Shown here piece by piece: positions 1 through 9,467 of a DNA stretch of 64,000 nucleotides. Source of the DNA: RHLJ01 sp965222205 (GTDB lineage: Bacteria; Bacteroidota; Rhodothermia; Balneolales; Balneolaceae); the NCBI GenBank assembly GCA_965222205.1, contig OZ244932.1, positions 3,100,001-3,164,000 of the forward strand, given 5' to 3'. The notes below the pieces were generated by a model, which was given only the letters and a program-made list of their open reading frames with translations, did no database searches and was not told where the DNA came from. The position numbers and the translations under genes are program-made. Positions within the stretch are counted from its first letter, which is position 1. Every line of letters begins with the position of its first letter.

Positions 1-73
1 TCAAGGCTTAGCCTGTTGGTAAATGTAAATCTTAACACAAAATCGCTTTTAAGGAAGCGTTATAAATTGTATT

Positions 74-93
74 TTAGTTGTCATAACAACTAA
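74..93. promoter_or_regulatory. Palindromic operator candidate upstream of hpd
   Basis: Two 8-bp arms TTAGTTGT and ACAACTAA are perfect inverted repeats around the 4-base spacer CATA and end 17 bases before the hpd ATG. The size and the TTGT-n4-ACAA core resemble sites of MarR-family repressors, which often control aromatic catabolism. The regulator is not identified; the MarR gene at 9039-9467 is distant. Confidence 0.45.
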
Positions 94-110
94 TAATTTT
101 ATTAATCGCC

Positions 111-1238
111 ATGGATACTTTAGCAGTAGATAATCAGGTAACAACAGAAGAAGATTTCATGCCTATTCTTGGCACTGATTACGTTGAGTTTTATGTTAGC
201 AATTCCAAACAAGCTGCACATTTTTATAAATCTGCATTTGGGTTTCGGTCACTTGCGCAAGCAGGACTTGAAACCGGATTAAGAGACCGCGAATCGTATG
301 TGGTTGTTCAGGATAAAATCCGGCTGGTTTTTACCTCTCCCCTTAAAAGTGGCACTGAAATTGGAAAGCATATCGACAGACATGGCGATGGCGTAAAAGT
401 AATTGCACTTTGGGTTGAGGATGCTACTTATGCATACGAGGAAGCCATTAAACGAGGCGCAGAGTCTTACTTCGAGCCAAGAACTGAAGAAGATGGTCGT
501 GGATCTGTAATCCGTGCCGGAATCCATACCTATGGCGAAACAGTTCACATTTTTGTTGAAAGAAAAAATTATACCGGAGCTTTTCTTCCCGGTTTCAAAA
601 AATGGGAAACTCATTACAATCCCGAGCCTGTTGGTCTGAAGTATGTGGATCACATGGTTGGAAATGTTGAACTGGGAGCGATGAATAAATGGGTAAAATG
701 GTACGAAGAAGTACTGGGCTTCAAACAAATTCTATCCTTCGATGATAAAGATATTTCCACAGAATACACTGCCTTGATGAGTAAGGTGATGAGCAATGGA
801 AATGGTCGTATTAAGTTTCCAATTAATGAGCCCGCTGCAGGACTGAAGAAATCGCAGATCGATGAGTATATCGATTTTTATGAAGGCGCCGGTGTTCAGC
901 ATGTGGCCGTTGCAACCGATGATATTGTGCATACTGTAACAGAGCTCAGAAACCGAGGAATTGAGTTTATCACTGTACCTACGACCTATTATGATGTATT
1001 GGAAGAGCGGGTTGGTAAAATAGATGAGCCGATTGATAAGTTGAAAGAGCTGGGAATCCTTGTCGACCGTGATGATGAAGGCTACTTGCTCCAGATTTTT
1101 ACCCGAACATTACAGGCTCGGCCGACTATGTTTTTTGAAATAATTCAAAGAAAGGGGGCTACCTCTTTCGGAAAAGGAAACTTCAAAGCACTCTTTGAAG
1201 CCATTGAGAGGGAACAAGATCTACGAGGTAACTTGTAG
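111..1238 (+). CDS. hpd: 4-hydroxyphenylpyruvate dioxygenase
   Basis: This cytosolic Fe(II) enzyme turns 4-hydroxyphenylpyruvate and O2 into homogentisate in tyrosine breakdown. The 375-residue length is normal. Two vicinal-oxygen-chelate halves are visible, and the 2-His-1-Glu metal triad is intact: H181 in VDHMVGNV, H264 in QHVAVATDD and E343 in FFEIIQRKG. The C-terminal stretch FGKGNFKALFEAIE closes the active site in this family. The ATG at 111 gives the expected N-terminus. The gene looks monocistronic, with an operator-like palindrome at 74-93 and a terminator at 1267-1296. No homogentisate dioxygenase gene is present in the window; the rest of the pathway could lie to the left of it. 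Confidence 0.95.
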   Translation: MDTLAVDNQVTTEEDFMPILGTDYVEFYVSNSKQAAHFYKSAFGFRSLAQAGLETGLRDRESYVVVQDKIRLVFTSPLKSGTEIGKHIDRHGDGVKVIALWVEDATYAYEEAIKRGAESYFEPRTEEDGRGSVIRAGIHTYGETVHIFVERKNYTGAFLPGFKKWETHYNPEPVGLKYVDHMVGNVELGAMNKWVKWYEEVLGFKQILSFDDKDISTEYTALMSKVMSNGNGRIKFPINEPAAGLKKSQIDEYIDFYEGAGVQHVAVATDDIVHTVTELRNRGIEFITVPTTYYDVLEERVGKIDEPIDKLKELGILVDRDDEGYLLQIFTRTLQARPTMFFEIIQRKGATSFGKGNFKALFEAIEREQDLRGNL

Positions 1239-1266
1239 TACTTTCTTGTTAATCCACATGTTGGTT

Positions 1267-1296
1267 AAAGGGCGCTCTTTTAAGGGCGCCTTTTTT
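1267..1296 (+). terminator. Intrinsic terminator of hpd
   Basis: GGCGC (1271-1275) pairs with GCGCC (1286-1290), extended by AAAG against the following T-run. Six T residues follow at 1291-1296. It lies 30 bases after the hpd stop and just before the end of the convergent regulator gene. Confidence 0.8.
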
Positions 1297-1299
1297 GGT

Positions 1300-4200
1300 T
1301 TAAACCTCTGATGGATTCATTCCGAAATGCTTTTTAAAGCTTGTTGAAAAATAATTCGGATCTGAATAACCAACAGCCCGGGCTGCTTCCTGAACTGTAA
1401 AACCTTTCTCCTTTAAAAGGAGTTTTGCCTCCTCTAGCCGGATTTTTTTGATGTATTCATTGATACTGATATCCGAAACCGTATTCCATTCATTATATAA
1501 CTTAGTCCTGCTTATAAACAGCGCCTCTGCCAGTTGATTTACTGTGAGGGAAGTGTTGCCAAGGTGTCTGTATATAATTTCGCGAACCTTATGCACCATC
1601 CCAGATTTCTCTTGGACTCCTTCAAATAGGGCCTCACCTCTTAGTACCCTTTCCCTTCTAAGAACCGCTTCTACTTGCGTTAGTAGCATCTTACTGCCGA
1701 TGGGTTTTGTCAGATAAACATCAGCCCCTGTAGAAAGTCCTTCTTCTGCATCTATGTCCTGATTTTTTGCTGACAGAAAGATAACGGGGAGGCTTTTGAA
1801 TCTCTTTTCTGATCTGAGTTTTTTTACAAACTCCAGTCCGTTCATCCCCGGCATCATAATATCTGATAAAATAAGATCCGGAGATTTCATCCCGAGGATT
1901 TCAAGCGCTTCATTTCCATCACCGGCTGTATATACGGTATACTTTTCCTCCAGAATTGATTTCATATAATTCTGAAAGTCCCGGTTATCCTCCACTACCA
2001 GAACTGCTTCTGTATCATAGTGTACAACTGCTTCTTCTAGAATAGGTTCTGTTTTCTCTGGTAAGGGTTTAAATGGACTCAACGCCTTTTGTTCATGTGT
2101 TACATGGTGACGTTTTTGTAAGTGAGTGTATCCTTTTATCAGGGTGATGATAAATTCCGCGCCTTTTTTGTATTCCGGGTTAATCCTGATTTCTCCTCCC
2201 ATTTCTTTGATCAATCCTCTCGCCAAAAATAACCCGATCCCGGTTCCTTCAGCAGCCTTACTTCCTTCTGTTTGGTATAAATATTCAAAAACCTTTTCCT
2301 GTTCATGCGGGGCAATTCCGGTTCCTTCATCCTTCACACTTACAGAAACCTGTTCTCCTGTATGTTTGATAGAAACTGTGATTTTACCACCTTCCGGAGA
2401 AAACTTAATAGCATTACTCATCAGGTTAATAAGTACTCTTTCCCAGGCCTCTCTGTCAACATAAATTGTGGCATTGGGCTCTTTGATATCATATTCAAGT
2501 TTGAGGTTATCCTGGTCAAGCCGCGATTGAAATTGACCAATAATATTACGGGTCAGTTCTGCCAGATTTTCCGGGTTCAATGATAAACTGATTGCATTAG
2601 CATTTAACTTGGATACATCCAATATCTGATCCACAAGGTTCTGCAACCTTAAGCTGTTCTGCTGCATTAACTCTAAGCGATTAAGAAATACTTTTGGATC
2701 TGTCTTATCCGGTTCGCTTACAATATCATCCAATGGTCCCAGAATTAACGAAAGAGGGGTTTTAAGCTCATGAGTTATGCCTGTAAAAAAGCGCTGCTTT
2801 TGCTCGGCCGCTTCTTTCAGTTCTTTAGTCTGATTATCAACTCTCTCTTTAAGCTTTCTTTCTGTTTCTTTAAGTGATTTGACCCTGATCTGAAAGCCTG
2901 TGTATATCAATCCGATAACTCCAAAAAAAACGAGGAAACCAAACCAGATGGTTTCATAGAAACGATAGGGAATCACAATCATCAATGAGGCTTCTTCTGC
3001 TTCATTCCCAATAAGCTGTGACCTTATAGTAAAAAAGTGGGTTCCTGGAGGTACTCCTGTAAATACTGCCTGTCTGGATTGATTAGCCGGTTGCCATTCA
3101 TCGATTACTCCATCCAGCTTATAACTAAATAACACCCGATCCTGATACGCAAAACCTGGAGCTGTAAAATTAACCCGTAAATCTCTTTGATTTTTAGGGA
3201 GGGTCAGCTCCTTTAATCCAGTTAATAGATATTCTTTGCCGGCTGATTCTAACGACTCAAAAACCGGAGAAGGAGATTGAATATTCTGATTCATCAAAAA
3301 GTCAGATGGATCGATAATGGTAACTCCTTTCTGGTTCGGAAACCAGATTCTTCCATCTGAAGCAAGAATACCTGCGGATTGCCGCCCGCCGTTAGCTTCG
3401 CGATTAACCATGCCGTCTTTCTCATCGAAATCCAGTACCCGAAGGTCCGGACTTGTTTTATCTGCAAAAGCATTAAGCTCTGATCTTGAAACTCTCATAA
3501 TACCGCCGTTCGAACTTATCCATAGGTTTCCAAAATCATCTTCAATAATGCGGTGTAGTGAATTGTGAGGAAGACCATCTTCCGAAGTTACACTTGCCAC
3601 TGATACTACCTCTCCAAATTCATCAATGACCAACCTGTTCAGGCCAAGATTCTCTGTAGCAATCCAGAGCGTATCATCAGACTGAAGAAAAATATCCCGG
3701 ATAATATTACTTGTAAGAAAACCCTCTTCGGCTGAGTAACTCCTGTATGCTCCTCCTTCAATGCGAATGAGTCCGTTTCCGGAAGTGCCTGCATAAATCA
3801 CTTCATCCGAGGTCATTGCAAAAGTCTGAATTCCGGTTAACGATTGTGAATCAAAACCTTTGAGCCCTTCGTCTTCCTGATAAGTTAGCAGGGGCCCTGA
3901 ATGTCCGATAAAAAGCACCTTTCCCTTACGTAATACCGCCTCGGGATAGGTTAGGCTGAGTTCATTTCCTTGCTGGTTTCTTCTCAGAAATATGCTCCAT
4001 TTTTCATTCACAAACTTCAGGATAGTATGATCATTAAGTCCCGCATAGATTGCGCCGTCATTATCAAGAAAGAGAAATGCACACTGTGTTATATTAATAT
4101 CGCTCAGACTTCTCCAGTTTTTAATTCCCGATGAAGAAATACGGGTTATTCCTTCATTCAATGAGCAGGTCCAGAAGTTTCCGCTATCGTCTTCGGCAAT

Positions 4201-5310
4201 TGAATAGACATTACTAAGTCCCGGAGAAGTTTCAGTAGTAAGGTTGATAAAACTACTTTTCCGGATTTGAAAAAGTCCCTGGGTTTCTGAGCCAATCCAT
4301 ATCGAGCCTTCTTTATCTAAGAATCCGAACTTAATAGCCGGAGTTTGCAACACAACTACTCCATTTATAACAACCTCATCATCACCAATCAGAATCTCTT
4401 CCTGGTTACTTCCCTCAAAAATAAGTTCTGTTCTTGCTGAAATGGTAGACATGGTTGGAGGCTGGCTTTCCAAAGAGTTCCTTTCCGGATCGAAAGTGTA
4501 ATAACCATCACTTCCATTAAGAAGATACTGCCCGTCATTTTTTGGATGAATATTCCAGAATGAAGTATTACTTTTTTCCGTTTTGTGAATTATCCCGACT
4601 TCTTTGGTTGCCAGGTTAAAAGAGAAAAAGCCTCCCCGGCCCAGCAGCCACGCCGTTTCTTTTTGAATCTGGACGATTTCAAGAATCAAGTTTTTTGCGA
4701 TAGGAAAATCACTTTCAGAAAGTAGCAGCTCAGATATTCCGTTCTTCCATGAGACCAGTCCGGTATCATTAACTGCGAAAATTCCGGAGTCAATACCTTC
4801 TCCGATAACTTCCGAACCTGAACTAAAAACCGGGTCCGTAATTTTTGTAAATGCTGATGTCTTCTCATCGAAATAAGCAATGCCTTCCCTGCCAGCAACC
4901 CACACCCGATCATCATTATCTCTTACCAGTCGATAAACCGGGCCGGGGACTTCCGGACTTGAAAAGGTGCGGAATGAATCTCCTGATTTTGACGTAACAG
5001 ATCCATTTTCATTAAAAAGCCAGATGGTATTCACATCTGTTTTGATCAGACCAGCAATACGATTACTAGCCATGCCTTTTGTATTGCCCGAGTTATACAC
5101 CTTGAACTCATAGCCGTCAAAGCGAACCAGCCCGTCGTGGGTAGACATGTACAGGTAGCCGTATATATCCTGAACAATTCCATTTACAGAGTTAACCGGT
5201 AGCCCGTCCTCAATGGTATAATGCCGGATCAGGTACTCTGTATTCTCTGTATTTGAGGGGTCGGAAATAAGCTGTCCGGCTATCAAAGCTATGTAAATGT
5301 ATAGATACAA
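1300..5310 (-). CDS. Hybrid two-component system protein (sensor kinase, receiver and AraC output in one chain)
   Basis: The 1336-residue protein joins a full phosphorelay, as in SusR/BT-type one-protein systems of Bacteroidota. A short N-terminal hydrophobic stretch precedes many two-component-regulator propeller repeats (motifs like IVQDIYGYLYMST and LWISSNGGI), then a Y_Y_Y domain ending near the GTHFFTIRS segment and a membrane segment around FWFGFLVFFGVIGLIY. A HisKA domain follows with H847 in GITHELKTPL, then a HATPase with DEGTGI and GTGIGLFLA, a receiver with acceptor D1150 in LSDIMMPGMNG, and a C-terminal AraC/HTH_18 domain with AVGYSDPNYFS. The periplasmic propeller probably senses a glycan or other ligand. 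It is transcribed away from the secreted protein at 5423, a possible target; that link is inference. Confidence 0.93.
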   Translation of the reverse strand: MYLYIYIALIAGQLISDPSNTENTEYLIRHYTIEDGLPVNSVNGIVQDIYGYLYMSTHDGLVRFDGYEFKVYNSGNTKGMASNRIAGLIKTDVNTIWLFNENGSVTSKSGDSFRTFSSPEVPGPVYRLVRDNDDRVWVAGREGIAYFDEKTSAFTKITDPVFSSGSEVIGEGIDSGIFAVNDTGLVSWKNGISELLLSESDFPIAKNLILEIVQIQKETAWLLGRGGFFSFNLATKEVGIIHKTEKSNTSFWNIHPKNDGQYLLNGSDGYYTFDPERNSLESQPPTMSTISARTELIFEGSNQEEILIGDDEVVINGVVVLQTPAIKFGFLDKEGSIWIGSETQGLFQIRKSSFINLTTETSPGLSNVYSIAEDDSGNFWTCSLNEGITRISSSGIKNWRSLSDINITQCAFLFLDNDGAIYAGLNDHTILKFVNEKWSIFLRRNQQGNELSLTYPEAVLRKGKVLFIGHSGPLLTYQEDEGLKGFDSQSLTGIQTFAMTSDEVIYAGTSGNGLIRIEGGAYRSYSAEEGFLTSNIIRDIFLQSDDTLWIATENLGLNRLVIDEFGEVVSVASVTSEDGLPHNSLHRIIEDDFGNLWISSNGGIMRVSRSELNAFADKTSPDLRVLDFDEKDGMVNREANGGRQSAGILASDGRIWFPNQKGVTIIDPSDFLMNQNIQSPSPVFESLESAGKEYLLTGLKELTLPKNQRDLRVNFTAPGFAYQDRVLFSYKLDGVIDEWQPANQSRQAVFTGVPPGTHFFTIRSQLIGNEAEEASLMIVIPYRFYETIWFGFLVFFGVIGLIYTGFQIRVKSLKETERKLKERVDNQTKELKEAAEQKQRFFTGITHELKTPLSLILGPLDDIVSEPDKTDPKVFLNRLELMQQNSLRLQNLVDQILDVSKLNANAISLSLNPENLAELTRNIIGQFQSRLDQDNLKLEYDIKEPNATIYVDREAWERVLINLMSNAIKFSPEGGKITVSIKHTGEQVSVSVKDEGTGIAPHEQEKVFEYLYQTEGSKAAEGTGIGLFLARGLIKEMGGEIRINPEYKKGAEFIITLIKGYTHLQKRHHVTHEQKALSPFKPLPEKTEPILEEAVVHYDTEAVLVVEDNRDFQNYMKSILEEKYTVYTAGDGNEALEILGMKSPDLILSDIMMPGMNGLEFVKKLRSEKRFKSLPVIFLSAKNQDIDAEEGLSTGADVYLTKPIGSKMLLTQVEAVLRRERVLRGEALFEGVQEKSGMVHKVREIIYRHLGNTSLTVNQLAEALFISRTKLYNEWNTVSDISINEYIKKIRLEEAKLLLKEKGFTVQEAARAVGYSDPNYFSTSFKKHFGMNPSEV

Positions 5311-5422
5311 GCGTATATAGATCGTTTAAATGATCATTTGAACGATTTTAAAGATTTCCGGGACGTATTCAAAGATTTATTCGCTTAGGTTTTTTTATCC
5401 CTTGAACTTTATCAATACCGCT

Positions 5423-8400
5423 ATGAGCAGATTTCAACTCGTTCTTAAAAATGGCCTTTCCTTAATATCAAAACCATTAGCTATTGCCTTTACCTTTCTG
5501 GTACTTTTTGCTTACCCACAACTAATCGCCCAAACAGCACCTTCTTTTTCTCAAAATACTGTTGATGCTAGTTTTGATAACGCAGCCGGTATCTTCCCGG
5601 CAGATATTAATAATGACGGACATATGGATATCGTAGCTTTCTCACAAGGAAGTACGATTGAAACCGAATTAGTCTGGTATAAACATAATGGCGCTAAAAC
5701 CCCATCATACTCACAGATAGAAATTTATGATTCAACGTTGACTTTCAATGATGTTCATGTAGTTGATCTGGACGACGACGGGGATTTGGATATAGTTGCC
5801 GCCTTACAAGCCGATGGTTTTAGTGGAGACTCGAATGTATTTTGGTTTGAAAACGATGGAGCAGAAAGCCCTTCATTTACACCGCTGGAATTAGGCTCGA
5901 TTAAGGGAAAACCATCGGCAATAGATGTGGCGGATATTGATGATGACGGAGATTTGGATGTTGCAGTATCCGATCATGATACTGGATCTGCTGGCTTTTC
6001 CAGTGAAGCCGTTACCTGGTTTGAAAATGATGGAGCTTCGGACCCGGAATTCACAAAAATCCAGATTGATGTTACCTTTCTTTTTTCCAGAGAAATTAAA
6101 ATTGGAGACCTGGATGGAGATGGAGATCTTGATATTGTAGCCGACTCGGATGAAGATGATAAAATTTATTGGTACGAAAATGACGGAGCCTCGGATCCTT
6201 CCTTTACAAAAAATACTGTCGACCCCTTTGTATTAAAGGTATCAGAAATTGGGCTTGGAGATATTGACGGTGATGGCGATCAGGATATCATATTTACCGA
6301 TAGAGACGGTGACTATATATCCTATAGCCAAAATGATGGGGCGTCGGATCCTTCTTTTACAGAAGTTAGTGTAGAAAGTTCTGTTGATGCAATAAATCTG
6401 GCACTGGTGGAAGACCTTGATCTTGACGGAGACCTGGATATTATTTCGGGTTCTCCAGGACTGGATAGTTTGTTCTGGTATGAAAATGATGGCGCATCTT
6501 TGCCTTCCTTTACCAGACATGCCCTGGGAGGGGAGTTGGTAAATTTTTTTGATGTAGAAGTTGCTGATATAGATGGGGATGGTTCGCCCGACATATTAGC
6601 CTCCTCTATTACTCTGAATGATATACTTTGGTTTAATAATGATCTGGTTACAATAAATCCAGCCTCCGTCATTTTAGATGGCGATAACGATTATATCTCT
6701 ATCCCAACTTCCGTTTCTGCTGCTTTAGGTGATAATGCTTCATTTACAGTAGAAACCTGGGTTAAACCTGACTATAACAACCAGACGGAGTCTTTAGGAG
6801 CCCTCTTAGCTATTAATACAGCAAGTTATGGTAATGTGCTTCTGCTTACTATTGATAATGGTGCAAGTGCAAATTCAGGTCAGATTCGTGTTCTTGATAA
6901 TACCGGAGATGTGCTTTCTTTTGAAATTTCAAGCAGCGCGGTAGGAGATAACCAATGGGTGCATGTAGCCTACTCCTTGTCCGGCACTACAGGAACTTTA
7001 TATATCAATGGAGAAATGATTGGTACTCATACTCAGGATACGCCTGTAAGCTCTGATGATATCTGGAGCTTTGGGCAGGACTTTGATCCAGGTCCTTCTG
7101 GTGGAAACTATCTTAAAGCACAATTCGATGAATTGAGGATATGGAATACTGCACGTACACAAAATCAGATTAGAGAGAACCTTTTTCAATCTTTAAAGGG
7201 AGATGAAACCAGCCTGATTGGATACTGGCCTCTGGATGAAATAAATGATTTTATTGCTTACGATAAAACTTCTGATAACTATACAGCTAATCTTGAAAAT
7301 GGCGCAGTACGGAGCACAACAAACAACCCTTACGGTACTTTTATTACAGGAAATGAAGGCTGGCGCATGATGACTTCTCCTGTTTCTAATATAAGTTATG
7401 GAGTATTGCTTGACACCCTTTGGACACAAGGTTTCACAGGATCTGATTCCCCTTCTAACGGGACCTCGAATGTGTACGTGTGGAGCGAGTCTTCACAAAG
7501 CTTTTCATCTATATCTAATGCAACGGATATCCCGGCCGATGGTGCAGGATTCATTATGTATGTTTATGATGACGATAACTTCGATGGAAGCGGGGATGGG
7601 TTCCCTAAAGTTATACAGACGGATAGCGCGCAACGTACCGGCACACTAACTCCATCTCTTTCATACACTGATACAGGAAATAGTTCAGATGATGGCTGGA
7701 ACCTGATAGGAAATCCTTATGGCGCTTCTATCGACTGGGACGCCTCCAGTGGATTGTCTTCTTCCAATCTAGATGCTTCTTTTTATATCTGGAGTGACTC
7801 CGCAAATAGTGGTGCCGGGGCTTACTTGAGCTGGAATGGAACTACCGGAACTTTTGGTAGTGGCACCATTGCTCCATGGCAGGGGTTCTGGGTGAAGGCG
7901 AATGCTACGAGTCCTTCTCTTACGATCACAGATAATAGCCGAAGTGGAGGTGGAATTTTACATAAACAAGCCCCCGTTTCTCAGCTTGAATTTATGCTGA
8001 AAGGACAGTCTCTTTCCTCGAAAACAGTCTTAATGCTCAGCAATAGTGCAACTGTTGAGAAAGATCCACTTGATGCATATAAATTGGCCTCGCTAAATGC
8101 AGATTATCTCAGTCTGTTTACCCAATTGGAAGACGGCACCGGAATGGATATCAATGCATTGCCTTTGGAAATGAAAGAACCTCTGTCGATTCCGCTTAAC
8201 TTTGACGGGAGTAACTTGGGAGGCGAATATACGCTCACATGGAGCCCGCAGAACCCTCCTGAAGGAATGCAGATCATCCTGATTGATAGTGAGACCGATA
8301 CCGAAGTCGATCTCACCGAAGCCTCCTCCTTTAACTTTGAAATTGAAAACAAAGCTAAAGTCATTCAGAGCGAAAGCGAAGAATCTACACTACCAACTAC

Positions 8401-8788
8401 GGTGCCTGTTCATGCTGTTTTTTCTCCGAAGGTCATAAAAGCTAAAGCTTCCGGATCGCGCTTTACCATTCAGATTAATACTTCTACTTCGGTGAATAAT
8501 GAACCCAATGATGAGCTTCCATCGGCAGTTGAACTCGAACAAAACTATCCGAATCCGTTCAACCCTTCGACCACCATCCAGTATGGAGTTCCGGAGTCCG
8601 GGAAAGTCACGCTCGAGGTGTTTGATGTAATGGGAAGAAAGGTGGCTACGCTCGTGCATGGAGAAACTAAATCCGCCGGACGCTATGCTGTACAGTTCAA
8701 CGCTTCCCAACTGGCCTCGGGCATGTACATCTATCGCCTTCAGGCAGGGAGTCAAGTCTTCACCAGAAAATTAACCCTTATTAAATAA
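5423..8788 (+). CDS. Secreted FG-GAP/LamG-like protein with type IX sorting domain
   Basis: A signal peptide (IAFTFLVLFAYPQLIAQ) leads into about seven FG-GAP/VCBS-type repeats with Asp-rich calcium motifs such as DLDDDGDLDIVAA and DIDGDGDQDIIF. A concanavalin/LamG-like domain follows (VILDGDNDYISIP through FDELRIWNTART), then a middle region. The C-terminal domain starts LEQNYPNPFNPSTTI and ends SGMYIYRLQAGSQVFTRKL, the type IX secretion signal. The product is therefore expected at the cell surface or released. An in-frame TTG lies at 5402, but the ATG at 5423 gives the standard signal peptide and is preferred; neither has a clear ribosome site. The function is probably adhesion or polymer binding; no catalytic motif was recognised. 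Confidence 0.88.
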   Translation: MSRFQLVLKNGLSLISKPLAIAFTFLVLFAYPQLIAQTAPSFSQNTVDASFDNAAGIFPADINNDGHMDIVAFSQGSTIETELVWYKHNGAKTPSYSQIEIYDSTLTFNDVHVVDLDDDGDLDIVAALQADGFSGDSNVFWFENDGAESPSFTPLELGSIKGKPSAIDVADIDDDGDLDVAVSDHDTGSAGFSSEAVTWFENDGASDPEFTKIQIDVTFLFSREIKIGDLDGDGDLDIVADSDEDDKIYWYENDGASDPSFTKNTVDPFVLKVSEIGLGDIDGDGDQDIIFTDRDGDYISYSQNDGASDPSFTEVSVESSVDAINLALVEDLDLDGDLDIISGSPGLDSLFWYENDGASLPSFTRHALGGELVNFFDVEVADIDGDGSPDILASSITLNDILWFNNDLVTINPASVILDGDNDYISIPTSVSAALGDNASFTVETWVKPDYNNQTESLGALLAINTASYGNVLLLTIDNGASANSGQIRVLDNTGDVLSFEISSSAVGDNQWVHVAYSLSGTTGTLYINGEMIGTHTQDTPVSSDDIWSFGQDFDPGPSGGNYLKAQFDELRIWNTARTQNQIRENLFQSLKGDETSLIGYWPLDEINDFIAYDKTSDNYTANLENGAVRSTTNNPYGTFITGNEGWRMMTSPVSNISYGVLLDTLWTQGFTGSDSPSNGTSNVYVWSESSQSFSSISNATDIPADGAGFIMYVYDDDNFDGSGDGFPKVIQTDSAQRTGTLTPSLSYTDTGNSSDDGWNLIGNPYGASIDWDASSGLSSSNLDASFYIWSDSANSGAGAYLSWNGTTGTFGSGTIAPWQGFWVKANATSPSLTITDNSRSGGGILHKQAPVSQLEFMLKGQSLSSKTVLMLSNSATVEKDPLDAYKLASLNADYLSLFTQLEDGTGMDINALPLEMKEPLSIPLNFDGSNLGGEYTLTWSPQNPPEGMQIILIDSETDTEVDLTEASSFNFEIENKAKVIQSESEESTLPTTVPVHAVFSPKVIKAKASGSRFTIQINTSTSVNNEPNDELPSAVELEQNYPNPFNPSTTIQYGVPESGKVTLEVFDVMGRKVATLVHGETKSAGRYAVQFNASQLASGMYIYRLQAGSQVFTRKLTLIK

Positions 8789-8798
8789 TTGAATATCA

Positions 8799-8847
8799 GA
8801 ATTGCGAATTAGGAATACCCTATTCGTAATTCAACTATTCCTAATTC
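8799..8847. repeat. Two mutually exclusive AT-rich hairpins
   Basis: Arms 8799-8809 and 8822-8832 (GAATTGCGAAT with ATTCGTAATTC, one G-T pair) form one hairpin. Arms 8806-8816 and 8837-8847 (GAATTAGGAAT with ATTCCTAATTC, perfect) form another. They overlap, so only one can form at a time. They fill the gap between the T9SS protein and the small gene at 8857 and could act as a terminator-like or processing structure; no T-run follows. Confidence 0.5.
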
Positions 8848-8856
8848 ATATACCTT

Positions 8857-9057
8857 ATGAAAACAACATATCTATTCCTTCTTACTCTTTTAGTCCTTCT
8901 CATTGCAACCACCTTAGCCTTAGCTCAACCCGCGCTTCCTTCAGCGCCTTCTCAGGCACCAATTGATGGTGGGCTTTCTTTACTAGCCGCTGCCGGTGGG
9001 GCGTATGCCATCAAAAAACTGAAGGATAAAAAGAAAAATCAGGATTTTGATGTATAA
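8857..9057 (+). CDS. Small PID-CTERM-like sorted protein
   Basis: The 66-residue product has a signal peptide (TYLFLLTLLVLLIATTLALAQ), a short Pro/Ala linker, the motif PIDGG, a second hydrophobic stretch (LSLLAAAGGAYAI) and a basic tail (KKLKDKKK). This tripartite signature, hydrophobic segment plus positive tail after PIDGG, fits the short PID-CTERM sorting-domain proteins of Bacteroidota. Nearly the whole mature protein is the sorting signal. Its last 19 bases overlap the end of the convergent MarR gene. No processing protease was recognised in the window. Confidence 0.6.
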   Translation: MKTTYLFLLTLLVLLIATTLALAQPALPSAPSQAPIDGGLSLLAAAGGAYAIKKLKDKKKNQDFDV

Positions 9058-9467
9058 TTAGTGAACACCTTATCTAGTAACTCTAAAAGCTGGTTGTATT
9101 CTTCATCACTAAGATTTTCCCATCCTTGCTCTCTTGACGAATATACATGAGGCTTCGCTTCGTTAAGCTCTTTTTTCCCAGTTTCTGTGAGAGAAACCAG
9201 ATACTTTCTTCCATCTTCAGGATCTTGCTCTCTTACTACAAATCCTTTTTTCATCAACAAATCGAGGATTCTGGAAACGGTGTGTTTATCCTTAAAACTA
9301 CCGTTGGCTAAATCTGTTTGATTCATCGTGGAACCTTCCAGCTTCGATAAAACCACCCATTGCTCCGGGGTAATATCAATTTCTGCTTTTTTAAAGCGAT
9401 TGATTAAATCCTGGCGGACCACTTTATACGTTCGGTCTATATAAATCCCGATTTCCTTCTTCATCAA
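9039..9467 (-). CDS. MarR-family transcriptional regulator
   Basis: This 142-residue winged-helix protein has the MarR layout: a helical dimer arm, the helix-turn-helix around MNQTDLANGSFKDKHTVSR, and the wing RILDLLMKKGFVVREQDPEDG with the conserved DxR-type wing residues (EDGRKYLVSLTE). MarR proteins usually bind short palindromes and respond to small phenolic or similar ligands. Its start codon overlaps the stop of the upstream cyclase gene by ATGA, so the two are co-transcribed and probably translationally coupled. Its target is unknown. Confidence 0.88.
   Translation of the reverse strand: MMKKEIGIYIDRTYKVVRQDLINRFKKAEIDITPEQWVVLSKLEGSTMNQTDLANGSFKDKHTVSRILDLLMKKGFVVREQDPEDGRKYLVSLTETGKKELNEAKPHVYSSREQGWENLSDEEYNQLLELLDKVFTNYTSKS

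Noticed and set aside
8390..8755. A 121-codon minus-strand frame inside the T9SS protein gene
   Set aside because: It is antisense to the conserved sorting domain and has no recognisable features.
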